Source: Podocnemis expansa (taxonomy: Eukaryota > Chordata > Testudines > Podocnemididae). Taken from it: a stretch of DNA of 64,000 bases. Both the position numbers and the translations under genes were made by a program. Below the pieces are notes generated by a model. It worked only from the letters and a program-made list of their open reading frames with translations. It did no database searches and was not told the DNA's origin. Where the stretch lies: positions 872,751 through 936,750 of the forward strand of contig ML682123.1 in NCBI GenBank assembly GCA_007922195.1, read 5' to 3'. This document shows positions 34,331-45,826 of the stretch, piece by piece. Position 1 is the first letter of the stretch. Each line of letters starts with the position of its first letter.

Positions 34331-34337
34331 GTGTTAC

Positions 34338-35110
34338 TGTAACCTGCTAGGGTGGGCTCAAATTCACTCAATTGCCCCTCTCCAGTGCCTCACAGAGAAA
34401 ACCCCTGATGAAAGCAACTGGAGAGCCAGGATCCAGTTGTCAAAAGGACTCACAGCGAAGACTGCTCAGAGTTCCCATCCCTCATTAAACTATTACTCAA
34501 CAGAAATGTAACAATGAACTTTATTAACTAACTAAACACACCTTATCCTAAGGAACCATAATACTTTAAAACAAAACAGTAAGAAACCCAAGAGTCCCAA
34601 AGTTCAGGTGGAGTCACCCTTATCTCAATTGCAGTCTTTTAAGTCCTTGGGGCTTGAATGCAGAACAAAAGCAATCCTCATCCTCTCTAGCTGCAGGAAT
34701 CTTCAGGCAGATGCCATGCAGTCCTTTCTTCCTCCTGTGTAGCCAGCACCATGCAATCAGGTCACTGGCCATCCAGCTCTCAGTTCCACTGCAGACAACT
34801 CCCCTGCAAAGCAGTCGAAAGCTGGGAGAAAACATCCTGCAGTCCACTCCTGCTCAGCTCCTTTCACTGAGTCCCTTAGCCAATGTCCTCTGCAGCTCTC
34901 TGTTTGCTCCTCTCCAGACTTCTCTTCTCAGGCTTCTCCCTGGGCATGTAACTCCAGCAAAACAATAAAACCTGTGGAGCATGCTCAGTGTGCTCCCTCA
35001 CCCTCTTACCAGAAGTTTCTGGTTTCTGGGCTCCAAAATCTGCCCAGCAACGTAACCCAGCCATAAGGGTGCCTAAAAGAGATTGCACCTATTTAGGCAC
35101 ATGGGTTACA
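34338..35110 (-). repeat. Solo LTR with perfect 4-bp TSD (ttac)
   Basis: Starts 'tgtaacctgctagggtgg' and ends 'ggcacatgggttaca', a 7-bp inverted end pair. Identical 'ttac' flanks at 34334-34337 and 35111-35114. Antisense 'aataaagttcattgtt' (from 'aacaatgaactttatt', about 34510) lies near the left end, giving a minus orientation. 773 bp, no viral genes. Confidence 0.88.
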
Positions 35111-35114
35111 TTAC

Positions 35115-35870
35115 ATATGAAAAAGCAGCAGGTCTCCGTGTACGTACACACACTGCAGACACTGGTTGTAAAATAAACCCGCTTTCTTCAGGGAAATGAC
35201 TTATTCAACTGTGGTAATAGGAAAGCAATAAAGGGCTGTGGCTATTTATTTATGGGAATGTTAGACAAGTGGCCGTGCTATGGAATAATCTTCCCAAAAA
35301 GATTTCTCTTCTTGCTATGAGTGTATCTGCTTCCCCTCCTGCAGACCCTGCTATGGGTCCCTGCTCTCTGGCTCCTGCACACACACAGGGACACCTAACG
35401 CCAACTTTAGCTGAAAACTTTGCAGCTATGGCTCCCCAAATAAGTGACCTAGTCTTGCTGCCCACACCATTACACTGGGCAGCTTCACTCATTGGTCAGA
35501 ATCCAGCTGTTCCCTTCACCCCTGGCTTCTGTGTCCGATTCACCAATGCTTTTGTTTTGAAAAAGAGGCGGTGCCTTTGATCCCCAGCTTCCATAGCTCA
35601 GCTGCAGGGAAGAGCGGGCTTTAAAAAGTACAGTGGGGTGAAAGTAGATCATAAAACATAGAAGCAGGAGATCTTGAAACCAAGGCATGGTAAAATGTGG
35701 AGGTTTTCAGCACTCATATGCATGCACATGCACTGATGAACACAAGTTCAGACGAGCACACAATAATAGCATTAATACAATTGACAAAGCCAAGTCAGTA
35801 CTAGTACTGTTCCGTTTCACTGCTTGACTGAAATTGTACCTTAAAGGAATGTGCACCCATGGAATCTTAT
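35115..35870. other. No recognised feature
   Basis: Mixed composition. The + frame at 35269-35580 and the - frame at 35250-35492 show no domain or splice context I recognise. Confidence 0.4.
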
Positions 35871-35879
35871 GCATAGTAA

Positions 35880-36590
35880 TATTATGCAAAAAGCACTCAG
35901 GATCTTTTCAGGAGGGAAAAGGCAATGTGCCACATTTATTATAAGATATAAAATTAATTCCTATCACACACATACACCCACACGCCCCCAAACACACCAG
36001 TAGATGTCCTATAGCTGATTGTTACCAGTCCTGGACCTGGCTTGAGATTGTAGCTTGGGTTCGTTGCTGGAGTTCGTAGCTCGTGGCAGCTACCTGGCCA
36101 GGGAAGCTGGGCACGAGGGGGGAGCAGAGTCTCTGTTGGGTGCCCTGATGCTCCTTGCTCCTGGATCTTATGTAGAATAGTTCCCCAAAGCCTTCTGATC
36201 TCACCCAGTCTTTTATACTGTTTTGGTTTCGGTGGAAGTCTGGTGGGTCACGTCGCTTCTGCACCACTACTGGTTGTTGAACAATAGCAGGTGACAAAAA
36301 GTCCATGGGTGCTGTTGAGTCACACTGCTCCTGTTAGCAGATGTGACTTCCAGCTTGATCTTGATGGTTTGATTGAGTTTTAGTTGTTTTGTTCCTGGGG
36401 TGGATCCTTTTCACACTCTTCAGCCTTGGATGGACTTCACGCCTCATCAGGATCAACTGGCAGTTTGGGACTAGTTCACACATACAGCATACACCCTCCA
36501 TCCACACCTTGCTCTTAACAATTTTCCATTTAAAATACAATATGGAGTCTGAAATGCTAAAGTTTTCATTTACAATATGGAGTCTGGAAT
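35880..36590 (-). repeat. Probable solo LTR, family B
   Basis: Shares with 56715-57470 the order 'aaggcaatgtgccacattta', 'accagtcct', 'cagtcttttatact', 'gtgggtcacgt', 'ggggtggatcctt', 'tcatcagga', 'ctggcagt' and 'acaatatggagtct'. Antisense 'aataaatgtggcac' near the left end supports minus LTR orientation. Exact ends and TSD were not resolved; 'atgttaca' at about 36590 is the likely right end. Confidence 0.55.
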
Positions 36591-36663
36591 GTTACAGGGA
36601 TTGGGGAAAAGGTAGTTGTAGAGCCAGAGCCTTAAAGATAAATGGGTACAAATTCATACCTAA

Positions 36664-36880
36664 TACAGGCTGGGGCTGGTGGCTCAGGGGCAAAAGCTGC
36701 TCCCCTAGAACCAACAAACAAACCTCGGAAGACAGTGGTTCAAGTCCAGGCTTTCCCCAAAAGCTGCAGCCTAGTGAGGTGAAAAATACCTCTCCTACCC
36801 TACTAAAGCTAAATGAAGAGTGGCATAACTAACCTACCAAAGTTGCAAATGAATACAAATAAAGATTAGCAGAAGTAAAA
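36664..36880 (+). mobile_element. tRNA-derived SINE
   Basis: 'ctggtggctcaggggcaaaa' contains an A-box match (tggctcagggg) and 'cagtggttcaagtccagg' a B-box match (ggttcaagtcc) about 65 bp later. This is the split Pol III promoter of a tRNA-derived SINE. The tail runs into A-rich 'aatacaaataaagatt'. Separate family from the CR1-tailed SINE. Confidence 0.65.
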
Positions 36881-37239
36881 TACAAATATTGGGGTGTTTA
36901 CTACAAATGGGAAGTAATTACTGAGGAGGCACATTGCCAATGGGAAACATAGTTACTATATATGTATATAAAGATTGACAGGAAATAAGTTGCACCTCAG
37001 TGAAAGTGATACAAGAGTGAATTAAACCAATAAACTCTATAAAGTTGTGAGTGAGCCCAAAGAATTTATGAATGGAGTCATAATAATTAACACCATATCT
37101 CTACAGTAATAGTACATGTAGATGTGACAAATTAAAAAATTGACCATTTTTTAAAATTATTATTTTAAATTTTTGCACCCTCTAAAGTACAGTGCCCAGG
37201 GCAAAGCCCCAGTCACTCCACCCTAGTTCCAGCCCTGCC

Positions 37240-37445
37240 TTCAGATGCATTACGTCTCTCCCTATGGACTTGTGCATGCCCAGCCCTTCTAAATACTCCC
37301 AAACCTGTTCTTTCAGTGCTGAGGACTGCTTCTCTCTTCCCTGTTCTGTGCTGCTCAGTGCCGTAGTCTGGAAGTTAGCTTGTCTGTGAAGACAGAGGCA
37401 AAACAAGCCTTGAGTACTTCAGCTATTTTCCACATTATCTGTCAC
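37240..37445 (-). mobile_element. CR1 ORF2 fragment (antisense)
   Basis: 'gaagacagaggcaaaacaag', 'ccttgagtacttcagctatt' and 'ttccacattatctgtcacta' are antisense CR1 ORF2 between endonuclease and RT. Cut off at the right by the MITE. Confidence 0.62.
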
Positions 37446-37695
37446 TAAGCTATGTCCACACATACATCATTATTTTGAAATAAGTTAATTCAAATTAAGA
37501 AAATGTTAATTCAAATTAAGGGAAAGCCTGCTTTTGAAACAGCTGTTATTTCAAAATAGTTATTTCGAAATAAGGCCGTTTGGACATGTTGTTTCGAAAC
37601 AGTTGTTTTGAAATAATGGTGGTGTTTCAAAACATGTCCAAACAGCGTTATTTCGAAATAACCATTTCAAAATAACAGCTGTTTCGAAATGAATG
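37446..37695. mobile_element. MITE with 'agctatgtccacac' end, next to Harbinger
   Basis: Left end 'aagctatgtccacacatac'. The interior is dense in 'tttcgaaat' palindromes as in 11733-12095. The right TIR is missing, apparently because the Harbinger element at 37696 landed there. Confidence 0.6.
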
Positions 37696-38044
37696 GGGTG
37701 TGTCTACACTTACAACAGAATTTGAATTGATGACTGTCAATTCAAATTCTATTAAGACTCTGTACATGCCTACTTTTGTCAATTCGAAGTGAGGCACTCC
37801 TCACTTTGAATTGATGAAAGCTGACTTCGAATTAGTCAGACCTCGTTTGATGTCAAAGTCAGGGTCAAGTCAAAGTGAGTAATTCAAACTGACATAATGT
37901 GGCCATGTCAATTCGAATTACTCACTTCGAATTGACTGCGTTTTGCCCTTCTCCTTCCCATGGTGCTTGGCACCAGGAAGGAGCAGCACTGCGCCCTTCC
38001 CCTACCCTTGCTGCTGACCCTGCACACACAGCCATGTGGTGGCC

Positions 38045-39600
38045 ATGGCAGAGGCACGTGGCAGTCCCCAGCGCAGGTGACGCCTGGGCATCTGGGGGCA
38101 TCAGGAGGTCCTCTGCGTCCTCTCCATTTGGGGCAGAGAGGACATCCTGTCCCGGTTGCAGGCAACTCACCATAAATGGGCAAGAAATTGCTGAGGCCCT
38201 CACTGCTCAGGGCCATCCCCAGACAGTAGAACAGATCTGGATCAAGATCAAGGCCCTGCGCCAGGACTACACCTGGGTTCAGGAGGCGAGGTGGCTCTGG
38301 GGGCCAGAGCAGGGAGGCATGTGCCCATACTTTGAGGAGATGGACAACTCTGCAGTGAGGAACCCTCCAGGCTGCCTTCCACCCCACTGGCAACATGCCC
38401 ACTGCATCCAAGGCCAATGAGAGTGAAGCAGGAGATATCCCCATGAAGGTTGATGTTGGCAGCCCAGCAGCGGAGCCACCACCTGTCCAGACGGCAGCCC
38501 CCAGCCCTGAGTTGTTCCTGACCCCAGAGGAGGGACCCACATCCCCAGAGATGCTGGAGGAGGAGGACACCACCACTGAGGGAGACCCTGGAGAGGGCAT
38601 GTCCCACCGGACATTGCCAAGACCAGTGGGTAAGTGGCCCCCTTATTCCTCCAGGCAGCGATGCCAGCACCTCCCTGTCACAGGCAGGGTGGGTGGATAG
38701 GCCCTGGGGACAGGCAGGGTCCCAGACATGGGGGGGAGCACAGAGACTGTCCCTCGGGGACAGCCCTGGGGACCTATGTGGCGTGGGGGAAGCTCAGTTG
38801 AGCAGGGTGGGGGTATGTGAGCAGGGGGAATGGAGGAACAAGAAGTGTCAGCACCAAGCAGACAGGATGCAGCCCAGGTTGCTGGCAAATGGCCTCAGGA
38901 CGTGCTCCGAGAGCAGCGCAGGGCTGAGTGTTGCTCACCGCACTGGACACAATGCCTGACTCGGGCAGCACAACACAGCCAGCTGTACCTTAGGGGCCCT
39001 GTCCTTCAGGACGTGGCTTGGAAGGCATGGGAACAGCCAGGGCACAGCTGCTTGCTTCTGTCAGCCCACTCACAGAACTAGCTAGGCAGCTGCTGGGACT
39101 AATGGTGGTCTCTCTTGTCTCCCTCCAGCAGCTCATCAGGCCTGCCAATGCCCCACTGCAGCAAGCCCACCAGCCACTGCCTGGCACAGGAGGAGGACAC
39201 GCCGGACCCAGGTTGACTTCCTCCTCAAACTTATCCACCTGGGACAGGGGGTTGAGGAGGATGTGCAGGCATGGCGGGGGCAGGTGTCAGCACACCACAG
39301 TCTGCCCTCCACCTGCTGCAACAGGCTGTTGAGCTGAAGGAACAGCACATCGTTGCCCACGAGCAGCAGACCCAGGCCCTGGACCGGATGAGCCAAGCAC
39401 TGCAGACCATCAGGGCAGCCCTCCAAGGCATGGCAGCCAGCCTGACTCAGCTTGTAGAGCATTTTATTCCCCCTGCTGGCCAGAAAGCCCCACCCAGGGG
39501 CCCCTGTGTCCTTTGTCACCTGTGCCCCCCCACCTGGGGTGGCCGCAGGGAAGGGCGAGGGGACCCCCCGTATGGGACAGGAATTTTACCCCATTGGGAC
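38045..39600 (+). pseudogene. Harbinger Myb/SANT-like accessory protein, decayed
   Basis: A trihelix/Myb-like domain is readable across a frame change: 'IWGREDILSRLQA' (about 38130-38170), then 'EIAEALTAQGHPQTVEQI', 'IKIKALRQDY' and 'CPYFEEMD' (38190-38350). An acidic linker follows (38395-38630, rich in E/P/T). A donor-like 'gtaagt' near 38629 and an acceptor 'tctccctccag' near 39128 suggest an intron. The C-terminal helix 'QQAVELKEQHIVAHEQQ' (about 39320-39420) is in another frame. A stop in the N-terminus (about 38078) and frameshifts show loss of function. Confidence 0.72.
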
Positions 39601-39611
39601 CCTTAAACTGA

Positions 39612-39795
39612 GACATATACCCAGTTCTTCCCCAAGACCCCAGTTCTCCCCCAAGACCCCAGTTTTTCCCCAAGCCCTCCCTTCTCCCAGTTCTCCTCCG
39701 AGACTCCAGTTTCCCCAAGCCCCCCTTCTCCCAGTTCTCCCCCAAGACCCCAGTTCTCCCCCAAGCCCTCCTTTCTCCCAGTTCTCAAAGCCCAC
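39612..39795 (+). repeat. Pyrimidine-rich minisatellite
   Basis: About eight imperfect units near 20 bp, core 'ccagttctcccccaagac', with strong strand asymmetry. It lies in the 3' part of the Myb-like gene, before a polyadenylation signal 'aataaa' at about 39828. Confidence 0.8.
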
Positions 39796-39966
39796 TCCCT
39801 GCCCTCCAACCTCCCCCCTTCCCATTTAAATAAAACATGTTAAACCAGTTTTTCTGTTCATGTCTTTATTTATTTGGGGCTGGGGGGGGTTAGGGTGGTG
39901 CAAGTGTGTGTGGGAGGCATGTGTGAGGTGGGCCTGGTGAGGGCATCTGGTGGCAGGCCCTGGTTT

Positions 39967-41249
39967 TCAGGGCTCCTCTGCCAGAAATATATTCTTGAGT
40001 GCCTCACAGATGATGTGTGCTCTTCGCTGTGCCCGCTCTGGCTGCTGCCTGGCTGCTGGCTGCTGGAAATTTGCAGCAAGTTGTGTGGCCTCAGCTTCCC
40101 AGATGGTTGGGACTCTGTCACCCTGCAGTTCACAGAGGTTATGCAGAGCAACACAGGCGCTGATGACCTCTGGGAGGGTGTCATCTGCAAGGTGGAGGCA
40201 CGTTAGGCACCACCATTGGGCTTTGAGCCTCCCAAATGCGTCCTCCACTACCTGGTGACAGTTGCTAAGTCTCCTGTTAAAAAGCTCCTTGCCTGGATTA
40301 AGGTGGCCTATGTATGGCTTTATAAGCCATGGCAAGAGTGGGTAGGCGGCATCCCCCACAACAGGGGAGGGCACCTGGACATCCCTGATGGGCATGTCAT
40401 ATTGCGGAAGGAAGGTGCTCGCCTGCATTTGCCTGTACAGCAATGAGTTCTGCAGCATGCCGGCATCGTGTGCCCTTCCCGGCCAGCCGACAAAGATGTT
40501 TGCGCAGGAGCATGGAGAAGTATCCCTTGTGGCTGCGGTACTCTGCGCTTCGGTGCAGTGGGGCTCAGATGGGGGTGTGAGTGGCATCGAGGATGCCCAT
40601 GCAGTTGGGGAATCTGAGGGCATGGAGTCTAGGCAGGGTATCTTGCAGGTTCCCAGGACTGACCAGGTGGGCCAGCAGGACCTTATTAGTTGCCCTGCTG
40701 CCCTGCAGGAGAATAGCCCCCATGGTGGCCTTCCCAACCCAAAACTGGTGTGCCACTGAGCAGTAGGTATCCAGGGTGGCCATCTTCCACAGGGTGATGG
40801 CCACTCTCTTGTCCATAGGCACAGTGTGTCTAAGATGTGTGTCCATTCTCTGTAGCTGTGGGGCGAACTCATGGACCAGCTCTAGGAATGTCTGCTTCTT
40901 CATACAGAAGTTCTGCTTCCATTGCTAGTCATCCCAAGTGGTCAGGACAACATGGTGCCACCAGTCAGTTCTAGTATCCCATACTGAGATGCCACAGGGC
41001 ATGGAGGGCAGCAGGGTGGCTGCAGCAGCAGGCAGGTCCAGTGTGGTGGCGGTGCTGGTGCCTGGCTCTATGATGCCAGGGTCCAGGAAGACCGTGCTTG
41101 AGGCAACCAGAGCACTGGTCAAGACTGTGAGGGTGGTGGGCATCTCAGCAGCAAGCTACAGGAGCTTGGCTAGGCCCATGGCCTTCTTGCTCTGCCTCTT
41201 GCCAGGCACAATGGAAAAAGGGCTGAGGCAACTTCCTACTTCTATGTGA
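39967..41249 (-). pseudogene. Harbinger DDE transposase (HARBI1-like) pseudogene
   Basis: On -, from about 41140: 'WWHHVVLTTWDD', a stop, then 'FAPQLQRMDTHLRHTVPM' and 'VAITLWKMATLDTYCSVA' as the N-terminal part. 'FPNCMGILDATHTPI' (about 40570) carries the first catalytic Asp. After a frameshift comes 'VGWPGRAHDAGML' (second block), 'VVGDAAYPLLPWLIKPY' and 'VVEDAFGRLKAQWWCL' with the third acidic residue (about 40220), then 'ACVALHNLCE'. All DDE blocks are visible, but one stop and one frameshift break the gene. The longest intact piece is 301 codons. Confidence 0.85.
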
Positions 41250-41454
41250 TTGGCTGTGGCAGTGGCCCTCTTCTGTGGCCATCTTGCCACACCCCCCATG
41301 GTGTCCCCCTCCAATTCGAATTGGCAAGTCCAGTCCATGGACATGCCAATTCGAATTGAGGTTTCCGGTGTGGCCATCTCAGTTTGAATTCACTCAATTC
41401 AAATTAACAATTATTAATTCAAATTGACCAGGCTGAGTGTAGACATAGCCCTAG

Positions 41455-43500
41455 GGACTTGGCATTCAGATCACTTCCCTGCAGTCCTCACACCCGGGCT
41501 GTGCTCCAGTCAGGCTAGACCCTGAGTTAGCTTGGACACATACAGAAGTACTCATTTGATTAATATTTAGCTGTCTAAATCTATTCCTCCATCCAGCACT
41601 TAACATCTGCTTTACTTGCCACAGTCCTGTTTTTTCACTCATACCAGGACTGGGTTTCATTAACCCCCACATTGCTGGACGAGGGAGTAGACTTCTAACC
41701 CCTCTCAGGCCTACAATTGGAGACACAGGGGTCTCATCGCCTGGACCTCCTGACACATACAAAGAAAAACCCCTTAATCCTCCTATCTGCTTTTGCAGCT
41801 TGATTGAGTTGCCGTGTCACCACAGCCCTAAGGTGGCCTGCCTTGGGATGTATCCATACTTTGTGCAGGCATGAAGAGAGTCCTCCCGCTATCCATGAAG
41901 GAGGTGGGGAATAATTCAATGCTTCCCTACCCTGCCGCATACAAATCTAATGGCAGGAAGCAGGGAATCCAGGGTACTAATGCTAGTCCCATTGGGCCCC
42001 CATAGGGATGCCCTCCCATGGGGTCTCTCTCTCTCTCTCAACCCTTCCCCTCTCCCTCCCCTTGTCTCAGATTCTCCTTACAGACCTCTCGGGGCTCTTT
42101 GACCCCTCTGTAGGCCTGTGCTGGGATGACACTTCATTCCTATTAGCAATACTACACCACAGTGTGTGTTTACTCCTCCAAGCCAGCCTGTGTTAGTGCC
42201 TTGGTCCTCTGAGAGGGGAAACAATCACCATTGCCCAGGTGGTAATGAACAATATGCATACCCCTCCACTTCCCTGCTAGGGGTTTCCATGTTCCCCATA
42301 AGAGAACTAGTAGTTACCAGGACCTTGCAGGAAGTCCTTCACTCAAAGATGTGGGGCCATCTGCACCTTCATGGGCAGCCTACATGAGGGTCTCATCCAT
42401 ATTCTGTGTACCCCAACAGCCCATACCTGGTGGGACAAACCCATCACATGGTGGTATGTACCATTGAGATCCTTGAGCGAAGCAGACTATGTACCACATG
42501 ATTTGCTTTTGGGCAAGCCCCCCCCATGGACAAAGGCCTACTTTTTCAGGGCAGTAACCCCCCCCTTCACTCCTTGTTAAGCTAGGACTGTCAATGCTTC
42601 TTGCCCCCCCACCATCGGCTGTCAGAAAAGTGGCAGAACACATCAGCACTTTCCCACCAGAGGGAAATAGATGCATACACACCATCTGTACATCCAAGGG
42701 GAGCTTCCCCCATACCAAAGGGCGTGTGTACACATGCACATGCGTGCGCTCCCATGTGCGCGTGCATGCGCGCGCGCGCACACACACACACAGGGAGTGA
42801 GTGGTGTATGGGGAAAGCCACAGTGTTCCTGCAAAAGAAACTGCAAGATGTTACCTGGTTCACTCAAGCATCTGAGCCTTACTCAGGTGTAGGACAGCTT
42901 CACAGGTCCCAGGTCTCATCTCCTTGTGACCCACAGGCAGGCCACAGTTTAATTATAAAGGGTCACTGGACAACCTAGGTATCCTGAGCACCTGGCACAG
43001 ACGACAGGAGGGACTCACTGGCATAGCACTTCATCCCTCTTCTACTTCCTGTTACCAATCTTGCTCATATCTGTTGAGTGGGGCAAGAGAAGTCTGGAGA
43101 GTGAGGGCAGTTGGTTCCCAAATTGGTAGGGACCAACTAGGGCTGAGACAAACACCCGTACCCCTTCTTACTACCCTCATATCTTAATTCCAATCCCTAA
43201 AAGTTCTCTTCCCGCTCCATTGGTTGGCCTCTCTTAGGTTGGGACCCCACCGAAAGGATGTTCTGAGACAAAGAACTTTCTTTGCAAAACATGGATATAA
43301 GCCATCCGCTCGAAGCCTTCCCCTCCCCAATAAAGGATTGTGGGGCCTCCACAGGCTCACGCCCCTCAGGGACAGTCTATTTTCTCCTGAGGGGGACCAT
43401 CGTGGGTTCCATCTCAGCTGAGTCTGATCAGGGTTATATTTAGAGGTCAGAGATCTCCACCCAGCGACACTGGTAAGTCTGTGTTTCTGTTTTTTCCCCC
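41455..43500. other. No recognised gene; low-complexity patches
   Basis: No element ends or domains found. It holds a (tc)n patch near 42027, poly-C runs (42521, 42558, 42605) and an alternating purine-pyrimidine tract at 42720-42795. Confidence 0.45.
42720..42795 (+). repeat. Alternating purine-pyrimidine tract
   Basis: 'gcgtgtgtacacatgcacat' continues through 'gcatgcgcgcgcgcgcac' to (ac)n. Almost every step alternates purine and pyrimidine, which can adopt Z-DNA. Short open frames over it are artefacts. Confidence 0.85.
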
Positions 43501-43522
43501 GCTCGCTGAAAGGACCCAGAAG

Positions 43523-43790
43523 TAGGGTAACCAGATATGAAACCATGGCAGGGAGGACAGGGCAATGTGAAAAGGAGGACATTGGAGGACACATGGAGAA
43601 AATGCAGTATTAATGTAATATTCTTCAGTTTTGGGGGCCCTGGAACACTTCCACCTAAAAATAGGGTGTTCTGGGGCATTCCAGCAAACTTTAACCCCTG
43701 TAAGTAAAAAGCCAGAGAAAATCACGTATTTTTAAAATGCCTGCTGGATGGAGGACATGTCATCCTTTTACCTGACATCTGGTAACCCTA
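43523..43790. mobile_element. hAT MITE with perfect TIRs and perfect 8-bp TSD
   Basis: Perfect inverted ends 'tagggtaaccag' and 'ctggtaaccctaa'-type (43779-43790, 'ctggtaacccta'). Identical 'cccagaag' at 43515-43522 and 43791-43798. 268 bp, interior with 'ggaggacattggaggacaca'. Partial relatives at about 46810-46910 and 48490-48620 (inverted). Confidence 0.9.
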
Positions 43791-44424
43791 CCCAGAAGTC
43801 ATACCTACTTCTAGGACTTGCAGTGCATGGTTACTAACTTCCTTTCTGCCTGGTAGCTAATACCCATCAAAAGGGGCTCCTTCATCAAATTAGGACTGCA
43901 CCTGTTAGAATGGGATTGTGAGACGAATACTATCCTTGTTGCCCTTTCAGCACTTTGATCTGTAGAACCAGCCTAGACACTCACACGTTAAGGTGTCAAA
44001 CCCCAGTAGTGCAGACAGGATGGGTTTATCCTCCCCATTATCCCTTGGGATGTGACAGTCAATTGTCACACACTGGGTAGACAAAGCGTGGAACTCTTTT
44101 TGTCTTTCATGATTATTTTATTCAAACTCAACATTGAGGGTGTCCAAAGTGAATTAGGATGACCCTATATCAATACTTCAAGTCTCCAAGGCAGGGTGGC
44201 ATACAGCGTCTCACTGGGTCCCTCATGCAGTGTTCTGTCAGAACAAATTGAAGGCTGACAGTGCATCCCCCTAGGCAGGCTGGAAAGCTTACTACTCAGG
44301 CACCCGTCTGTGCCTCGGGTTTGCCTTTGCTGTTTCTGTGCTGAAGGCAGGAAAAACCCAACTCTGCCCACCATCCTCAGTACAGTTAGCAGTCACCTAA
44401 TACTGAATAATGCGAATAGCTCTC

Positions 44425-44700
44425 GAAGAAGAATGGTAGGCTACTTACCAGTAACCGTCCTTGTCTGAGATGGGCTGCTCGCACACATTCAGGACACTCC
44501 CACTGTCCCCGCTACTTGGAGTTGGGAAGGGACTGAGGAGGATCAGGACTGGAATCATATATATAGCCACGGGAGTGGCTGGAAGGAACATTGACCACCA
44601 ACCTGCTCTGATAGGCTGGGGCTAAAAGCTTTCCGACAAACTGTGTGCTACTGAACTGCAGTCAACAGGAACACATTTCCCATTGGCATAGCACAGTGAA
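44425..44700. mobile_element. Isolated DIRS terminal unit (degraded)
   Basis: 'aatggtaggctacttacca', 'gtaaccgtccttg', 'gagatgggctgctcgcac', 'tggagttgggaagggactga' and 'atatatagccacggg' parallel the right end of DIRS element B (60820-61050). No internal DIRS genes adjoin it, so it is a solo or truncated end. Confidence 0.65.
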
Positions 44701-45442
44701 GACCAGGGGCATTGCTGGACAGCAAAAATATCTGGGGCTGTGCACCCCAGCCTACCTCCTGCTAGATCCTGGCCCCTGCTAGGCCCCTCCCCTAGTCTGT
44801 CCCCTGGTATGCCCCACACCCAGTCTGCCCCCCCTGAAACAAGCCCCAGGGCCTATGTGCACTAGACAGCCCCTTCACTTGTCTAAAGCCATCACTCTGT
44901 ACTGGAAGTATTTACAAATCTGAAACAATTTACTGTGTGTGACATTCTTCTGCCCCCTTTGACTATTCTGAATGTTACTTGTTCTGAACAGCACTGACTA
45001 ATTTCATTCTGAAAGGCTGCTGAGATGTAGCTAGTTTTAGATGCTACGTTTTAGCTCTGAAGAAATGGATCAAAGTCTTTAAGTAAATTGAGACACTTAA
45101 CACAATTTCCTCGATTTTGACTTTCTTCTGTTTCATCATGACCTAAGGGAATTCCTTGTTTACCCAGAAATCTTGTAACACCAGCAACCTGGCTGAGATA
45201 CTCTCATCTTTCTTTGATCTCATTCTCATTCGCTGCATTTAACTGCAGCACTACATCACCATGAACCTTGCTCTCTCTGAAAGCTGCCCATGTTAACATG
45301 CTTGCTTTGTGCAATGCTGACTTTTCATGCTCTCTAAAAGAATCCAGTGTCCTCCTCCAGTTTTTTAAGCTATTGTTAAATAACCCATCAGTGTTGCCTC
45401 TGGGACATTTTGCCTTGAAATTTCTGCATGCAAAACAAAATA

Positions 45443-45810
45443 CAGCTAGTCCTCACTTAGTGACCTACTCGTTTAGTGACCCCTCAGAGTTATGACCGGC
45501 TCTCTGATGAGTTGGTATTATGGCGATGTACGAGAACTCGCATCAACTCTCTCAGATTACCTATATTTACAGTATACTATGCAAACTAAGTTCAGTACAT
45601 TAGAGCTTAAAACATTTAAAATATATATTAAAAATGTTATAAATGATGCAAAGGTGACATTAAAACTATCTACCGATGGTTGAAAAACCCACTACCAGTA
45701 AAGTACATTATGCCTGAAATACCGGTAAGGGCTGCTCCTCGTTTAGTGACCAATTCGTTTATCAACCAGGTTTCAGGAACAGAACCCGGTCACTAAGTGA
45801 GGACTACCTG
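45443..45810. mobile_element. Tigger/mariner-like element with TA duplication
   Basis: Ends 'cagctagtcctcacttagtg' and 'cactaagtgaggactacctg' are 23-bp-scale inverted repeats, flanked by 'ta' on both sides (45441-45442 and 45811-45812). 368 bp, AT-rich interior, no transposase. TIR form and TA target fit a non-autonomous Tc1/mariner (Tigger/pogo-like) element. Confidence 0.85.
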
Positions 45811-45826
45811 TACTGCATTTTGTTTA

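Larger units (their letters stand above)
37696..41451. mobile_element. Two-gene Harbinger DNA transposon
   Basis: Ends 'ggtgtgtctacact' and 'agtgtagacatagccc' are inverted repeats, each followed inward by 'caattcaaatt'-type palindromic subterminal repeats (37720-37940 and 41310-41430). The 3.75-kb interior holds a Myb/SANT-like gene on + and a DDE transposase on -, converging near 39.9 kb. This two-gene layout is known for PIF/Harbinger elements, where the Myb-like protein recruits the transposase to the ends. Both genes are mutated here. The TSD is not clear. Confidence 0.82.

Noticed and set aside
37908..38600. 230-codon minus-strand frame
   Set aside because: It is the shadow of the Myb-like gene on the other strand, which has recognisable domain text.
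39464..39829. Gly/Glu/Leu-rich minus-strand repeats protein
   Set aside because: Translation of the pyrimidine-rich minisatellite.
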